Shown: positions 1 to 10,331, counted from the first letter of the stretch. The stretch is DNA of 64,000 nt from Rhodobacteraceae bacterium HTCC2150 (GCA_000169395.1 AAXZ01000005.1:88517-152516), one strand, 5' to 3'. Notes: generated by a model not told the origin, from the letters alone. Program-made: numbers and translations.

Positions 1-817
1 TTACGTGCAAAATTGCGGCACGCGTGGTCAATAAAACCTCGCTTATGTTCTTGGCTCCAAAAACCGGCATGGTGTGGCCCGGTGCCAAAACCTTGGCTTG
101 CAAACCTTCTAGCATCAACAGACTTTGTGCCCACGCCCCGAAATCCCTGTAAGGCGTGCCACGGATCGCATATAAATTGGGGAACGCATGATACCAATTA
201 TCGCCGGGGATCAAAACGCCATGTTCCGGCACCCAGACCACCATGTGATCTGACGTTTCACCCGGCGCCATGATCAGATCGATTTGAACACCATCCAGAT
301 CCATGGAACAATTTTCACTTATCAACTGTGTCGGGGCAATGTGCCCTGCACCCATCCCCTCCATCGGGCGTTCACCTGGTCCACATCCAAGGCTAACACG
401 TTGATCAGATGTTAAACCAAACCCAAATTGCGCCAAGGTACGGCGGCCCAATGCTTGGCTTGGTGCAATCATATCCGGATCGACATCGATTAAATCAGAC
501 GCAAACCCTGCACTTGCAATGATTGGAATATCTTTACCTTGCGCAAAAACAGACGCGCCCGAAATGTGATCGCGATGACTGTGTGTATAGATAATGCGCG
601 CCACAGGTTTGTCGGTGATCTTGCGAAATTCTGCCAACACGTTTTCAGCCGCTTTCGTGCTTTCAGACGTATCGACAATCGTCACACTGTTTGCCCCCAC
701 AATCATATGCTGGGTAGAGGCCGCATATCCAACCGCTGTCCAAATATTGGGGCAAAGTTGGATGATCGATTTCTTAAATTGTATGGCGTTGTGATGGATT
801 AGGGCTGGGTTTGTCAT
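1..817 (-). CDS. Alkylsulfatase-like metallo-beta-lactamase-fold hydrolase, partial (3' end outside window)
   Basis: The frame is open from an ATG at 817 to the window edge, so about 272 residues of the N-terminal part are seen and the C-terminus is missing. Residues 78-84 read THSHRDH, the HxHxDH zinc motif of the metallo-beta-lactamase fold in the form typical of linear alkylsulfatases of the SdsA1 type. Downstream motifs (GAGHIAPTQ near 150, APGETSDHMV and PGDNWYHAFPNLYAIRG) also fit that family, which hydrolyses alkyl sulfate esters to alcohol and sulfate. There is no signal peptide at this start, so a cytoplasmic location is likely. The ATG overlaps the stop of the upstream SDR gene by four bases (ATGA), so the two are translationally coupled. 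The exact substrate is unknown. Confidence 0.8.
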   Translation of the reverse strand, partial: MTNPALIHHNAIQFKKSIIQLCPNIWTAVGYAASTQHMIVGANSVTIVDTSESTKAAENVLAEFRKITDKPVARIIYTHSHRDHISGASVFAQGKDIPIIASAGFASDLIDVDPDMIAPSQALGRRTLAQFGFGLTSDQRVSLGCGPGERPMEGMGAGHIAPTQLISENCSMDLDGVQIDLIMAPGETSDHMVVWVPEHGVLIPGDNWYHAFPNLYAIRGTPYRDFGAWAQSLLMLEGLQAKVLAPGHTMPVFGAKNISEVLLTTRAAILHV

Positions 818-1584
818 GAATTAAGCTCCAAAATATCACTCATGGCCATCGCGCCCATGCCGCCATCAACGCAAATATCCTGACCTTTGATCCAGTTACT
901 TGCAGGGGATGCCATAAAGATAATGACATCAGCAATTTCATGCGCGTCACCTGCACGCCCCGCCCGTTCAATGTTTTTCGCAACCTTTTCACCAAATGCT
1001 TTGACAAAATCATCCAAAATACCTGTGCTAACCGCAGCGGGGCTTACGCTATTCATGCGAAAACCCTGGGCAATCATTTTTTCCGTTTGAGCCATGGTAA
1101 AAACGATCATCGCCTCTTTGGACAGATTATACGCGCGGGTTGCATCAATCTGATGTTTTTCAACAAATCCGCCCAATTCATCTGGGTCTAATGAAAACAA
1201 TTCTTTGATTTGTGGTAAATTCTCACGCCACATGGCCCCAGCACGCGATGCGGTATTCACAATTGACGCGCTTTTGGCCAGTTTCGGCATCATGCCATCC
1301 AGAAATGTCCTGAAACCTAGAAAGTTAACTTTCAGAACCGCTTCTGTAAGTCCAGCACGCGGGGGTAAGCCCGCGTTGTTTATTAACGCATCAAAGGGTC
1401 CATTTGCCTTTGCTATCGCCAAATCAATAGACGCTGGATCAGACAGATCAATTTTGATCCAGTGATCCACCGCAACCGAAGGTTCAGAAATATCAAAAAC
1501 GGTCACATGATGATTTTCCGCCTTCAATTTCGCGGCAACCTCGGCGCCGATTCCGGTGGCTGCACCTGTTAATGCTACTTTCAT
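814..1584 (-). CDS. SDR-family oxidoreductase (coniferyl-alcohol dehydrogenase / 3-alpha-HSD-like)
   Basis: A short-chain dehydrogenase/reductase of 256 residues. It has an N-terminal TGAATGIG nucleotide-binding motif, NNAG near residue 70, a catalytic Ser near 113 and Tyr152-x3-Lys156. The stretch after the Ser (a long insert before the YxxxK motif) and the C-terminal ICVDGGMGAM resemble the coniferyl-alcohol dehydrogenase / 3-alpha-hydroxysteroid dehydrogenase branch, so an alcohol or steroid-like substrate is likely but not proven. I start at the ATG at 1584, with an AAGG about 8 bases upstream, rather than the GTG one codon earlier. The gene overlaps the alkylsulfatase-like gene by 4 bases. 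One idea is that the dehydrogenase oxidises the alcohol released by sulfate-ester hydrolysis; this is inference from position only. Confidence 0.82.
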   Translation of the reverse strand: MKVALTGAATGIGAEVAAKLKAENHHVTVFDISEPSVAVDHWIKIDLSDPASIDLAIAKANGPFDALINNAGLPPRAGLTEAVLKVNFLGFRTFLDGMMPKLAKSASIVNTASRAGAMWRENLPQIKELFSLDPDELGGFVEKHQIDATRAYNLSKEAMIVFTMAQTEKMIAQGFRMNSVSPAAVSTGILDDFVKAFGEKVAKNIERAGRAGDAHEIADVIIFMASPASNWIKGQDICVDGGMGAMAMSDILELNS

Positions 1585-1661
1585 CACTGTACCCTTTGAT
1601 TAAATTACCAATGCGTTAGTGCACGTTCAACTTTGAGTACCAAAAGAGCAAGGATTTGAGC

Positions 1662-2969
1662 CTATTGCAAACGTTTTAGCAAAAGCCGTGCTAGCGCGCG
1701 AAGCCCAATACCAGAACGAATTTCAAATTCCTCAAAATGGAACTTTCGTTGGGGAATTCCTTTGATCGCCAGCCCCTTTGCAAGGCTTTTACGCATCGCT
1801 TCGGGCCCACAAAAATATGCTTGGGCGTTAGTCGCCTCAAAACCCATCTGATTGACGATTTGATCCGCATTTAGCCGCGATTGAATTTGGCTGTCATGAA
1901 CAATGACCCTAAAGTTCTTAAGACGACCTTCAATACGCTGCAATTCTGTCAAATGCGCCGCATCTTTAGCGTCACGCACGCAATAAAACAGCGTCACCAA
2001 TCCATCTTTGTCTGTCAATGATTGTGCCCATGCAACAAAAGGCGTGATGCCCACTCCAGCCGCAATCCACAATTCGGCGGCAAGGCCACGTTTACGTTCA
2101 AAACGCCCAAACGGCCCCTCGATCTTGACTTTCCCACCCAATTTCACGCGTGATGCCAACGCGTTTGTGAAATCACCCAGAGACGCCACCGTCATGCGTA
2201 AGTCACCACTCGCGTCAGGTGCCTTACTGATGGTGAAAGGATGTGGTTCGTTCATGCCGATACCGTCAAACGTTGCAAATGCAAACTGACCAGCCCGGTG
2301 TTTCAGTGCACGTTTTGTCGGCGTCATTGTGATCGCCGTGGCAAGAACTTCAAGTTTTATGTCATTGATTTCATATGCTTTTGTTGGGTGCATACTTCGC
2401 GGCAAGATCTTGTAAACATATGCCAAAATACCCAAGGCACAGAAGACACTGACAAATATTCCGATCGGATCGCCATTTGAAAACGGCTTTAGGATCAACC
2501 AGTAATGTAGCGCACTGAGAACAAAAAAGCCGCCAATAATTTTATGCGTCCACCGCCATAAATGATAGGGAATAAAGGTGGTAATCGTAATCACCACCAA
2601 AATCAAGAAACCATAAAGGCTTATTTCACCCGCGGTTTCCGCAAATTCAGTTAACAGTGTTTCACGGCCCAAACCATCCATTTCCGCATCAATCGTGTCG
2701 TGCAAAAGGATCGCAATCATTGATCCGGTACCCAACCATTTGTGCAAAATATAACTGCGATCAAGACCGCCAAATATCCGTTCAACAAACCCAAGACGTG
2801 TGGCGATAATTTGTCCCAAAGACATGGCTATCAATGCGGCCATTCCCAGATATTGACTAAACAAGGCCACGCTGTCGAATTTTGCGGCAAGCGGAGGCAA
2901 CCAAATCATCGGCACGATCAATGAGGCGGCAACTATGGCCAATCCAATGGGTTTAAATTGCAAAGTCAT
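1662..2969 (-). CDS. Ferric-reductase-like transmembrane flavoprotein (FAD/NAD-binding oxidoreductase)
   Basis: A 435-residue membrane oxidoreductase. About six hydrophobic helices fill residues 1-200 and carry histidines (LHKW, LLHD, YHLWRWTHK, LHYW) suited to bind two b-type haems. A ferredoxin-reductase-type FAD domain follows (HPFTISKAP) and then an NAD(P)-binding domain (GVGITPFVAW, YFCGPEAM). This is the layout of ferric-reductase/NADPH-oxidase-type proteins, which pass electrons from NAD(P)H through FAD and haem across the membrane. The true acceptor (Fe(III), Cu(II), O2 or a periplasmic partner) cannot be read from sequence. An AGGA lies only 2 bases from the ATG, which is tight. The gene stands alone, with a 250-base gap to the next gene. 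Confidence 0.8.
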   Translation of the reverse strand: MTLQFKPIGLAIVAASLIVPMIWLPPLAAKFDSVALFSQYLGMAALIAMSLGQIIATRLGFVERIFGGLDRSYILHKWLGTGSMIAILLHDTIDAEMDGLGRETLLTEFAETAGEISLYGFLILVVITITTFIPYHLWRWTHKIIGGFFVLSALHYWLILKPFSNGDPIGIFVSVFCALGILAYVYKILPRSMHPTKAYEINDIKLEVLATAITMTPTKRALKHRAGQFAFATFDGIGMNEPHPFTISKAPDASGDLRMTVASLGDFTNALASRVKLGGKVKIEGPFGRFERKRGLAAELWIAAGVGITPFVAWAQSLTDKDGLVTLFYCVRDAKDAAHLTELQRIEGRLKNFRVIVHDSQIQSRLNADQIVNQMGFEATNAQAYFCGPEAMRKSLAKGLAIKGIPQRKFHFEEFEIRSGIGLRALARLLLKRLQ

Positions 2970-3217
2970 ATCCTTATCATCAATCCGTAATCGCCATGCT
3001 CAATAGTGCGGCTTAGTTGGAAATATCGGCGCATATACGCCGGAATCCCCACGTCTATATTTTTGATATATCGGGGATAATTCCAAGCACTCAAACGTTC
3101 AACGCCAAAAACCAACAATTTTGTAGACCGAACCCCAGAAATCGGCCACATTCTGCGTCATTAGTTATATTTTACCAGTCCAAATTTTTAATTGAACATT
3201 TTGCAAAGGAAATCCCG

Positions 3218-4213
3218 ATGAAACCTATCGTTCACAAAACGCCTGCCCCCGGTTGGGTTGGCGGGTTTGAAGAATCCAACCCCGATTTCGCCTACCCAAA
3301 ACCAGATTTATCCTCGCTTAAGATGTTGGATAACCTTGCAAACATCAATCTACTGGATCGACAACAAGCGGTTTTATGGCCAGAATTCAGCTGGGAAACC
3401 CAAAAGGACGAAGCAGACAAAAAACTTTGTTTTCAGATGTTTGACCCAGACATATCGCGGCTTGGATATACAAATGAGGGCCGCGTTTATTCCATCATTT
3501 GCCCTCAACAGGGTACAGCATCAGCATCCATTGGCGCCTTGAATGTTGAGGTGACGGTGACAGGCAACCGTGGTTGGGCCAATGAAACCGATAAATCCAT
3601 TGCCGCCGACATGACGGTACGCCCTAAAATTTGGTTCAGCCCAGGTGCCGACCAAAACTGGATCGTCAGCAAAATCTGGGACAAGTTTGCCAGCAGCGAT
3701 CGCCCCTTTCCATCTGACAAAGCCAATGCGATGGAATTAAACACCTATAATGCAGGCCAACCCGACAATCCTATATTTGTTTTGAACAAGGGCGAGTCCA
3801 CGGGTTTCCCCATCCCTGATTTTGCTCGGCACCCCGATGAGGCGTGGTCAGTTGGCCATCTAAGTGTCGAAATCGGTGCGCCCATTTCGAAAGGTGATCC
3901 AGTTGTTGATGAATTTAACAAATTGGTGATGGAAGCATTCAATCTGGCCGCTGGGAACATGTTGCAAGAGGGTAATGTCTTGTGTTGGAACGTCTGGTTT
4001 GAAGCGCCACAAATTGTTGATCGCGATGAATGGGCTGATCATGCTGAAATGTGGCGTAAATCCATTGATGCCGATCACGGCAGCCCTGATGGACCCGGTA
4101 CTGACCCACGATATTACAACGGTGATAAATTCGTCGCCAGCGAGGCCTTAAAGGAACGCGAAGAAGCCAAATTCTTAGCGTTTATCAAGGATCATTTCGG
4201 CGGTGGTATCTAA
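3218..4213 (+). CDS. Uncharacterised 331-residue protein
   Basis: I do not recognise the family. The frame is open further upstream, but the ATG at 3218 has a clear AAGGA ribosome-binding site 7 bases before it and the sequence before it is not coding-like. The product is soluble looking, with no signal peptide or membrane helix, and is rich in Trp, Asp and Pro (for example WPEFSWETQ, WFSPGADQNW, WAIDHAEMW-like stretches). It has no clear repeat or metal motif. It stands alone between the divergent flavoprotein gene and the convergent pyruvate carboxylase gene, with which it shares a bidirectional terminator. Codon use looks like that of its neighbours, so it is a real gene of unknown function. 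Confidence 0.75.
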   Translation: MKPIVHKTPAPGWVGGFEESNPDFAYPKPDLSSLKMLDNLANINLLDRQQAVLWPEFSWETQKDEADKKLCFQMFDPDISRLGYTNEGRVYSIICPQQGTASASIGALNVEVTVTGNRGWANETDKSIAADMTVRPKIWFSPGADQNWIVSKIWDKFASSDRPFPSDKANAMELNTYNAGQPDNPIFVLNKGESTGFPIPDFARHPDEAWSVGHLSVEIGAPISKGDPVVDEFNKLVMEAFNLAAGNMLQEGNVLCWNVWFEAPQIVDRDEWADHAEMWRKSIDADHGSPDGPGTDPRYYNGDKFVASEALKEREEAKFLAFIKDHFGGGI

Positions 4214-4237
4214 AAAACTTGCCGAAACCACAATAAG

Positions 4238-4274
4238 AAAAGGCGGCTAGATCCCATTGATCAAGCCGCCTTTT
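4238..4274. terminator. Bidirectional Rho-independent terminator between the 331-residue gene and pyc
   Basis: An 11-base arm (4238-4248, AAAAGGCGGCT) pairs perfectly with 4264-4274, and A/T runs lie on both outer sides. It sits between two convergent genes and can work in both directions. Confidence 0.85.
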
Positions 4275-4292
4275 ATAAATTATATTAGCACC

Positions 4293-7200
4293 TTAGGCTT
4301 CAAATTCGATCAACAAATCCTTGCTGTCGACTTGCGCGCCAGCGCCAACATGAACAGCTTTGACCACGCCATCGTTTTCCGCGCTGATGCCCGTTTCCAT
4401 TTTCATGGCTTCAATCGTGCAAAGCAAATCACCCTGTGCCACAGTTTGACCAACGGATACTGCAACCGACGAAATTACACCCGGCATTGGCGCACCAAGT
4501 TGGGTTGCATCACCATCCTGTGCCTTGGGGCGCGTTTCGGTTGTTACAGCCGCTGCGCGGTTCATTACACGCACCGAACGCGGTTGGCCGTTTAGTTCAA
4601 AGAACACCTGAACCCTGCCGTCTTCATCAGTCTCACCAATGGCGATCATTTGAATTTCAAGGGTTTTACCCGGATCAATCTCGGTGCTGATTTCGTCACC
4701 TGGCTCCATACCATAAAAGAACGTGCTGGTTGGAAGTGTACGAACAGGGCCAAAAATCTCATGCCGTTTCATGTATTCAGTGAACACTTTTGGATACATC
4801 AAATAGCCGTTCAAATCTTCGCCATCGATGTCCATCCCCCCAAGAACGGCACTAATTTCAGCGCGCTCAGCCTCGAGATCAAGCGGCGCTAGGTTTTCAC
4901 CAGGGCGATTGGTAATCGGTTTCTCGCCCTTAAGAACCTTGGCTTGCAATTCAGATGGGAAACCGCCGTGAGGTTGGCCAACTTCGCCCTTAAAAAAGGT
5001 CACAACACTGTCTGGGAAAGCGATTTCCTTTTTAGGATCAGCCAAATCATCTTTGGTCAATCCAGCCGCAACCATCGATAACGTCATATCGCCAACAGTT
5101 TTAGCAATCGGTGTCACCTTAATAACATCACCAAAAGCATGGTTCACATCCGCATAAGTACGCGCGATATCTGACCACTTATCCTCTAGCCCCATGGAAC
5201 GCGCTTGCGCTTTGAGGTTACTAAACTGCCCGCCGGGCATGCCGTGCAAATAAACCTCGGATGCAGGATGGCTTGGCCATGTTTCAAACGCAACATACTG
5301 ACGACGCACATTTTCCCAATAGGTATTGATGTCACGCACCGCCCCAATATCAAGGCCAGTATCACGTTCTGAGTGGTGTAAGCTTTCAACAATTGAGCCC
5401 AAGCAAGGTTGGGCCGTGCCACCAGAAAACGCATCCATTGCCAAGTCAACCGCGTCAACACCCGCATCTGATGCCGCCAAAATAGAAGCAGCGCTGATGC
5501 CGCTGGTATCATGTGTATGAAAATGCACGGGCAGACCAGTCTCTTCTTTTAGGGTTCTGACAAGGATGCTGGCAGCCGCTGGTTTCAACAAACCGCCCAT
5601 ATCTTTTAGACCCAAAACATTGGTGCCAGCCGCCTGAAGTTCCTTAGCCATTTTGACGTAATACTTTAGGTCATATTTGGCATTATCTGGGTCCTGAATA
5701 TCACCCGTGTAACAAACCGCTGCCTCAAGCAAACAGTCTTGTTCGCGCACTGCATCCATCGCAACACGCATGTTTTCAACCCAATTAAGCGGATCAAAGA
5801 CACGGAACAGATCAATGCCTGTGGTGGCCGCTTGGCGCACAAATTCTTGCACAACATTGTCGGGATAGTTGGCATAACCAACACCGTTAGAGGCCCGCAA
5901 CAGCATTTGGGTCATGACATTAGGCATACGACGGCGCAAATCGCGCAAACGCTGCCATGGGCATTCTTGCAAGAACCGGTAAGACACATCAAAGGTCGCC
6001 CCACCCCAACATTCCATCGAGAACAACTCGGGCAAATTATGCGCATAGGCATCCGCAACATTCACCATATCAAAACTGCGCATCCGTGTCGCCAGCAATG
6101 ATTGATGTCCGTCACGCATTGTCGTGTCGGTGATCAGCAATTTCTTTTGCGCCAACATCCAATCAGCAACGGCCTGTGGTCCCTGCTCTTTTAGCATCGT
6201 GCGCGTGCCGGGGGCCGTGTTTTCGGTCAGGTTTTCCGGCGCTTTCGGTGCTTTGACTGTTGCCGCTGGTTTTGGTTGATCCTTCACATCAGGATGGCCG
6301 TTCACTGTCACATCGCCGATATAAGTCAGAATTTTCGTGGCACGGTCTTTGCGCGCGGGAAACGAAAACAGATCGGGCGTGTTGTCGATAAACTTGGTCG
6401 TATAGCTGTTGTCCAAGAATGTTTCATGCTTCAGCAGGTTGATAACAAAAGCTATATTGGTCGACACACCGCGAATACGGAATTCACGCAAGGCGCGATC
6501 CATTCGGGCAATCGCTGTCTTAGGGCTTGGGCCTTTGGTGGTGATCTTCACCAACAAACTGTCGTAATAACGCGTGATTACCGCGCCCGCGTATGCGGTA
6601 CCCCCATCCAAACGCACGCCCAAACCTGTGGCAGAGCGATAGGCACTGATGCGGCCATAATCGGGGATAAAGTTGTTCTGAGGATCCTCAGTTGTGATCC
6701 GTGTTTGCAGCGCGTGACCCGTCAGACGAATATCGGCTTGGGATTTCGCGCCAGTGGCCTGTTCCATTGTCGCGCCTTCGGCGATACGAATTTGGGCGCG
6801 CACAATGTCAATGCCGGTCACTTCTTCGGTTACGGTGTGTTCCACCTGAACGCGCGGGTTCACCTCAATGAAGAAAAATTCCTCAGTGTCCATGTCCATA
6901 AGGAATTCAACGGTACCGGCACATTCATAACCAACGTGGGCACAAATTTTGCGACCCAATTCACATATCTCGGCGCGTTGCTCTTCGCTTAGGTAAGGGG
7001 CTGGCGCACGTTCCACGACTTTTTGGTTACGTCGTTGAACCGAACAATCGCGTTCAAACAGGTGATAGATTTCTCCATATTTATCACCTAAAATTTGCAC
7101 CTCAACATGGCGAGCGCGTTGTACCAATCGTTCCAAGTAACCTTCGCCATTGCCAAAGGCGGCCTCGGCCTCGCGGCGGCCTTCCATGACTTTTTCAACC

Positions 7201-7757
7201 AGCTCACCTTCGTGCATGATCGGACGCATACCGCGACCACCGCCACCCCAGCTGGCCTTAAGCATGAAAGGATAGCCAACCTCATCCGCCATGCGGCGCA
7301 CTTCGTCCATGTCATCACCAAGAACTTCGGTGGCTGGCACCACGGGTACGCCCGCTTCCATGGCGACACGACGCGCGCTGGCTTTGTCACCTAATTGGCG
7401 CATGGTTTCTGCGCGTGGCCCGATAAAAGCAATACCTGCCGCATCACAGGCATCAACGAATTCGGGATTTTCCGACAACAATCCGTAACCGGGGTGAATG
7501 GCATCAGAACCCGACAGTTTCGCGACACGGATGATTTCTGGAATTGAAAGATAGGCTGCAACTGGCCCCATACCCTCGCCGATGCGGTAAGCTTCGTCCG
7601 CTTTAAAACGGTGCAAGCCTAGTTTGTCTTCTTCGGCAAACACGGCGACCGTCGATTTTCCCATTTCCGTTGCTGCCCGCATGATCCGAATGGCGATTTC
7701 ACCACGGTTCGCGATCAAGATTTTTTTGAATTCATTCGGCAGGCTACTGTGGGGCAT
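4293..7757 (-). CDS. pyc: Pyruvate carboxylase
   Basis: Carboxylates pyruvate to oxaloacetate with ATP and bicarbonate, the main anaplerotic step. At 1154 residues it has the full length of single-chain pyruvate carboxylases. In order there is a biotin carboxylase domain (KKILIANRGEIAIR at the start, ATP-grasp GGGGRG near 171), a carboxyltransferase TIM barrel (DTTMRDGHQS near 540), and a C-terminal biotinyl domain with EAMKME, the lysine near 1119 being the biotin site. I choose the ATG at 7757, which has AAGGA 7 bases upstream, over an in-frame ATG 7 codons earlier that lacks a good site. It is a single gene and ends at a shared terminator with the convergent unknown gene. Confidence 0.96.
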   Translation of the reverse strand: MPHSSLPNEFKKILIANRGEIAIRIMRAATEMGKSTVAVFAEEDKLGLHRFKADEAYRIGEGMGPVAAYLSIPEIIRVAKLSGSDAIHPGYGLLSENPEFVDACDAAGIAFIGPRAETMRQLGDKASARRVAMEAGVPVVPATEVLGDDMDEVRRMADEVGYPFMLKASWGGGGRGMRPIMHEGELVEKVMEGRREAEAAFGNGEGYLERLVQRARHVEVQILGDKYGEIYHLFERDCSVQRRNQKVVERAPAPYLSEEQRAEICELGRKICAHVGYECAGTVEFLMDMDTEEFFFIEVNPRVQVEHTVTEEVTGIDIVRAQIRIAEGATMEQATGAKSQADIRLTGHALQTRITTEDPQNNFIPDYGRISAYRSATGLGVRLDGGTAYAGAVITRYYDSLLVKITTKGPSPKTAIARMDRALREFRIRGVSTNIAFVINLLKHETFLDNSYTTKFIDNTPDLFSFPARKDRATKILTYIGDVTVNGHPDVKDQPKPAATVKAPKAPENLTENTAPGTRTMLKEQGPQAVADWMLAQKKLLITDTTMRDGHQSLLATRMRSFDMVNVADAYAHNLPELFSMECWGGATFDVSYRFLQECPWQRLRDLRRRMPNVMTQMLLRASNGVGYANYPDNVVQEFVRQAATTGIDLFRVFDPLNWVENMRVAMDAVREQDCLLEAAVCYTGDIQDPDNAKYDLKYYVKMAKELQAAGTNVLGLKDMGGLLKPAAASILVRTLKEETGLPVHFHTHDTSGISAASILAASDAGVDAVDLAMDAFSGGTAQPCLGSIVESLHHSERDTGLDIGAVRDINTYWENVRRQYVAFETWPSHPASEVYLHGMPGGQFSNLKAQARSMGLEDKWSDIARTYADVNHAFGDVIKVTPIAKTVGDMTLSMVAAGLTKDDLADPKKEIAFPDSVVTFFKGEVGQPHGGFPSELQAKVLKGEKPITNRPGENLAPLDLEAERAEISAVLGGMDIDGEDLNGYLMYPKVFTEYMKRHEIFGPVRTLPTSTFFYGMEPGDEISTEIDPGKTLEIQMIAIGETDEDGRVQVFFELNGQPRSVRVMNRAAAVTTETRPKAQDGDATQLGAPMPGVISSVAVSVGQTVAQGDLLCTIEAMKMETGISAENDGVVKAVHVGAGAQVDSKDLLIEFEA

Positions 7758-7955
7758 TTCGCGATCCTTGTTGAGCATAACTATGATGTATCAGCCCCGC
7801 GAAAGCCGCGCGAAGCTTGCTTTTCGGGTGCCTAACATATCGAAATAGGTCGCAAAATAGCCAAATGAAGTGACGCCCAAAAACGACAGGATCAACTACA
7901 GAACGGGCATTCAGCGAAGTATTCGTAAATATTCAATGCACAATTTGGAACTAAA

Positions 7956-10232
7956 TTAGCCGTAGGTTGCTACAGCAGATCCCGCAAGGGCGGTTGTGTT
8001 TAACAATCCCCGCGCTGTAACCGACGGCGTCACAATATGTGCGCGATTGCCCATGCCCATAAGAATCGGCCCAACCTCCAGCCCATTTGCGATCTCTTTT
8101 AAGATGTTTCGCGTGGCCCCAGCTGCATCAGAATTGCCGTAAATCAACACGTTTGCACGGGCTTTCATTTTAGCATTAGGGAAAAGGCGATTACGCAATT
8201 CGGTATTTAGCGCCATGTCAGAATTCATTTCGCCTTCGTATTCAAAATCCAAATTCATTTGATCCAGGATTTCCATGGCCGCACGCATGGCAATGCCCGA
8301 TGGGCTGTCTAGATTACCGTATTGAGAGGATGAGCAAAGCGCAATTTTTGGTTCAACGCCAAAACGGCGCACATGTCGTGCTGCCGAAACTACGATTTCG
8401 ACAATCTGTTCAGGGGTTGGCTGTGTATTGACGTGAGTATCGGCCACAAACAACGGACCATCCTCTAAGATCATCGCCGATAACGCACCAACAGGATGCA
8501 AACCTTCGCGGCCCAAGATTTGATTGATGTATTTAAGGTGCCATTTATATTGGCCGAATGTGCCGCAAATCAAACTATCAGCATGACCAAGATGCACCAT
8601 CACCGCGCCAATGGCCGTTGTATTCGTGCGCATGATTGCCTTGGCTGTATCCGGCGTTACACCGTTTCGTTCCATTAACGCATGATACGCTTGCCAATAG
8701 GCGCGAAAACGATGGTCGCTTTCTGGGTTAACAATTGAAAACGCTTTGGTCGGGTCAATCTTCAGTCCGATTTGTTCACAGCGCAAACTGATAATTTCAG
8801 GACGACCAATAAGAACTGGTTTATCAACGCCCTCTTCCACCATGGCGTGGGCGGATCGAATGACACGCGTGTCCTCGCCCTCGGCATAACAAATTGTGCG
8901 CGACGAGTGTTGGGCCGCACTAAATACTGGCCTCATGATCATCGCAGTTTTGTTGATCGACGCATCCAATTGGGCGGCATAGGCCTCTAGGTTAACAGGG
9001 CGCGTTGCCACACCGCTGTCCATTGCGGCCTTGGCGACAGAAAAGGCAATACTGGACAAAAGCCTAGGGTCAAACGCCTTGGGGATCAGATATTCGGGGC
9101 CAAACAACAGCTTTTCACCCACATAAGCCGCGGCTGTTTCGGCAGCGGAATGTTCACGTGCTAGTTCCGCTATTGCCTTGACACAGGCGACCTTCATCTC
9201 GGCATTTATTTCAGTGGCACCAACATCAAGTGCGCCGCGAAAGATGAATGGAAAACACAAAACGTTGTTAACCTGATTGGGGAAATCCGAACGTCCCGTG
9301 GCGATGATCGCACCAGGGGATGCCTCACGCGCGTCATCAGGCATAATTTCCGGCGTTGGATTGGCCAACGCAAAAATGATCGGATTATCGGCCATCGAGC
9401 GCACCATGTCTTTAGTCAGAACATTCGGACCAGACAGCCCCAAAAACAAATCCGCCCCTTCGACAATTTCTGCCAATGTCGTTTGGTTTGTATCTTGGGC
9501 GTATGCTTCTTGCTGAGGCGACATAATTTCGTTGCGACCTTTGCGGATCACGCCTTCTTTATCGGCCAGCCAGATGTTTTCGACCTTAACGCCTAGGGTC
9601 ACCAGCATGTTCAAACACGCAATACCCGCAGCACCACCACCGGCCGAGGCAACTTTAATGTCCTCAAATTTCTTACCCGTCAGGTGCAGCGCATTTTTGG
9701 CAGCGGCTGAAACCACGATCGCTGTGCCATGCTGATCATCGTGAAACACAGGAATGTTCATTTTTTGCTTGCACAAGTCTTCGACAATAAAACAGTCGGG
9801 TGCTTTGATGTCTTCTAGATTTACGGCCCCAAATGTTGGCTCTAGCGCGGCAACAATATCTGCCAATTTTTCAGGATCAGTTTCATTCACTTCAATATCA
9901 AAACAATCGATACCGGCAAACTTTTTAAACAAAACCGCCTTGCCTTCCATCACGGGTTTTGACGCCAATGCGCCAATATTGCCAAGACCAAGAACCGCAG
10001 ACCCATTTGAAACAACCGCCACAAGATTGGCCTTGGTGGTGTAACGCGCCGCCTCGGCGGGGTCTGCGTGAATTTCCATACAGGCATCAGCCACGCCTGG
10101 ACTGTAAGCACGCGAAAGATCGCGACTGTTGCCCATAGGCTTGGTTGGGCGGATTTCTAGTTTTCCGGGTTTTGGGAACTCGTGATAATCAAGTGCGCTT
10201 TTCTTGAAGTTTTCAGATTCAGTTTTGTCCAC
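7956..10232 (-). CDS. maeB: NADP-dependent malic enzyme with C-terminal phosphotransacetylase-like domain
   Basis: Decarboxylates malate to pyruvate, yielding NADPH. It has 758 residues, the usual size of the MaeB type. The malic enzyme domains cover about residues 1-430 (YSPGVADACMEI, VFHDDQHGTAIV, SAGGGAAGIACLNML for NAD(P) binding). A phosphate acetyl/butyryltransferase-like domain follows to the end; in known MaeB proteins this part is regulatory and senses acetyl-CoA rather than acting as an enzyme. The start is a GTG at 10232 with AGGGA about 6 bases upstream. It is divergent from sucC, and the 252-base space between them holds several palindromes described separately. Together with pyc it forms a pyruvate/malate/oxaloacetate node. 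Confidence 0.95.
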   Translation of the reverse strand: MDKTESENFKKSALDYHEFPKPGKLEIRPTKPMGNSRDLSRAYSPGVADACMEIHADPAEAARYTTKANLVAVVSNGSAVLGLGNIGALASKPVMEGKAVLFKKFAGIDCFDIEVNETDPEKLADIVAALEPTFGAVNLEDIKAPDCFIVEDLCKQKMNIPVFHDDQHGTAIVVSAAAKNALHLTGKKFEDIKVASAGGGAAGIACLNMLVTLGVKVENIWLADKEGVIRKGRNEIMSPQQEAYAQDTNQTTLAEIVEGADLFLGLSGPNVLTKDMVRSMADNPIIFALANPTPEIMPDDAREASPGAIIATGRSDFPNQVNNVLCFPFIFRGALDVGATEINAEMKVACVKAIAELAREHSAAETAAAYVGEKLLFGPEYLIPKAFDPRLLSSIAFSVAKAAMDSGVATRPVNLEAYAAQLDASINKTAMIMRPVFSAAQHSSRTICYAEGEDTRVIRSAHAMVEEGVDKPVLIGRPEIISLRCEQIGLKIDPTKAFSIVNPESDHRFRAYWQAYHALMERNGVTPDTAKAIMRTNTTAIGAVMVHLGHADSLICGTFGQYKWHLKYINQILGREGLHPVGALSAMILEDGPLFVADTHVNTQPTPEQIVEIVVSAARHVRRFGVEPKIALCSSSQYGNLDSPSGIAMRAAMEILDQMNLDFEYEGEMNSDMALNTELRNRLFPNAKMKARANVLIYGNSDAAGATRNILKEIANGLEVGPILMGMGNRAHIVTPSVTARGLLNTTALAGSAVATYG

Positions 10233-10331
10233 GATTTTCCCTATTCTTTTCCACCTGTCAGCTTATTGAGGATAGCCCCCTATCCCAAAGTTGGAAAGCC
10301 TCAAAAAACCGATTGGCGGCATACGATTGAT

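Noticed and set aside
6276..6992. 238-codon plus-strand ORF inside pyc
   Set aside because: Antisense to the biotin carboxylase part of pyc; no domain or ribosome-binding site.
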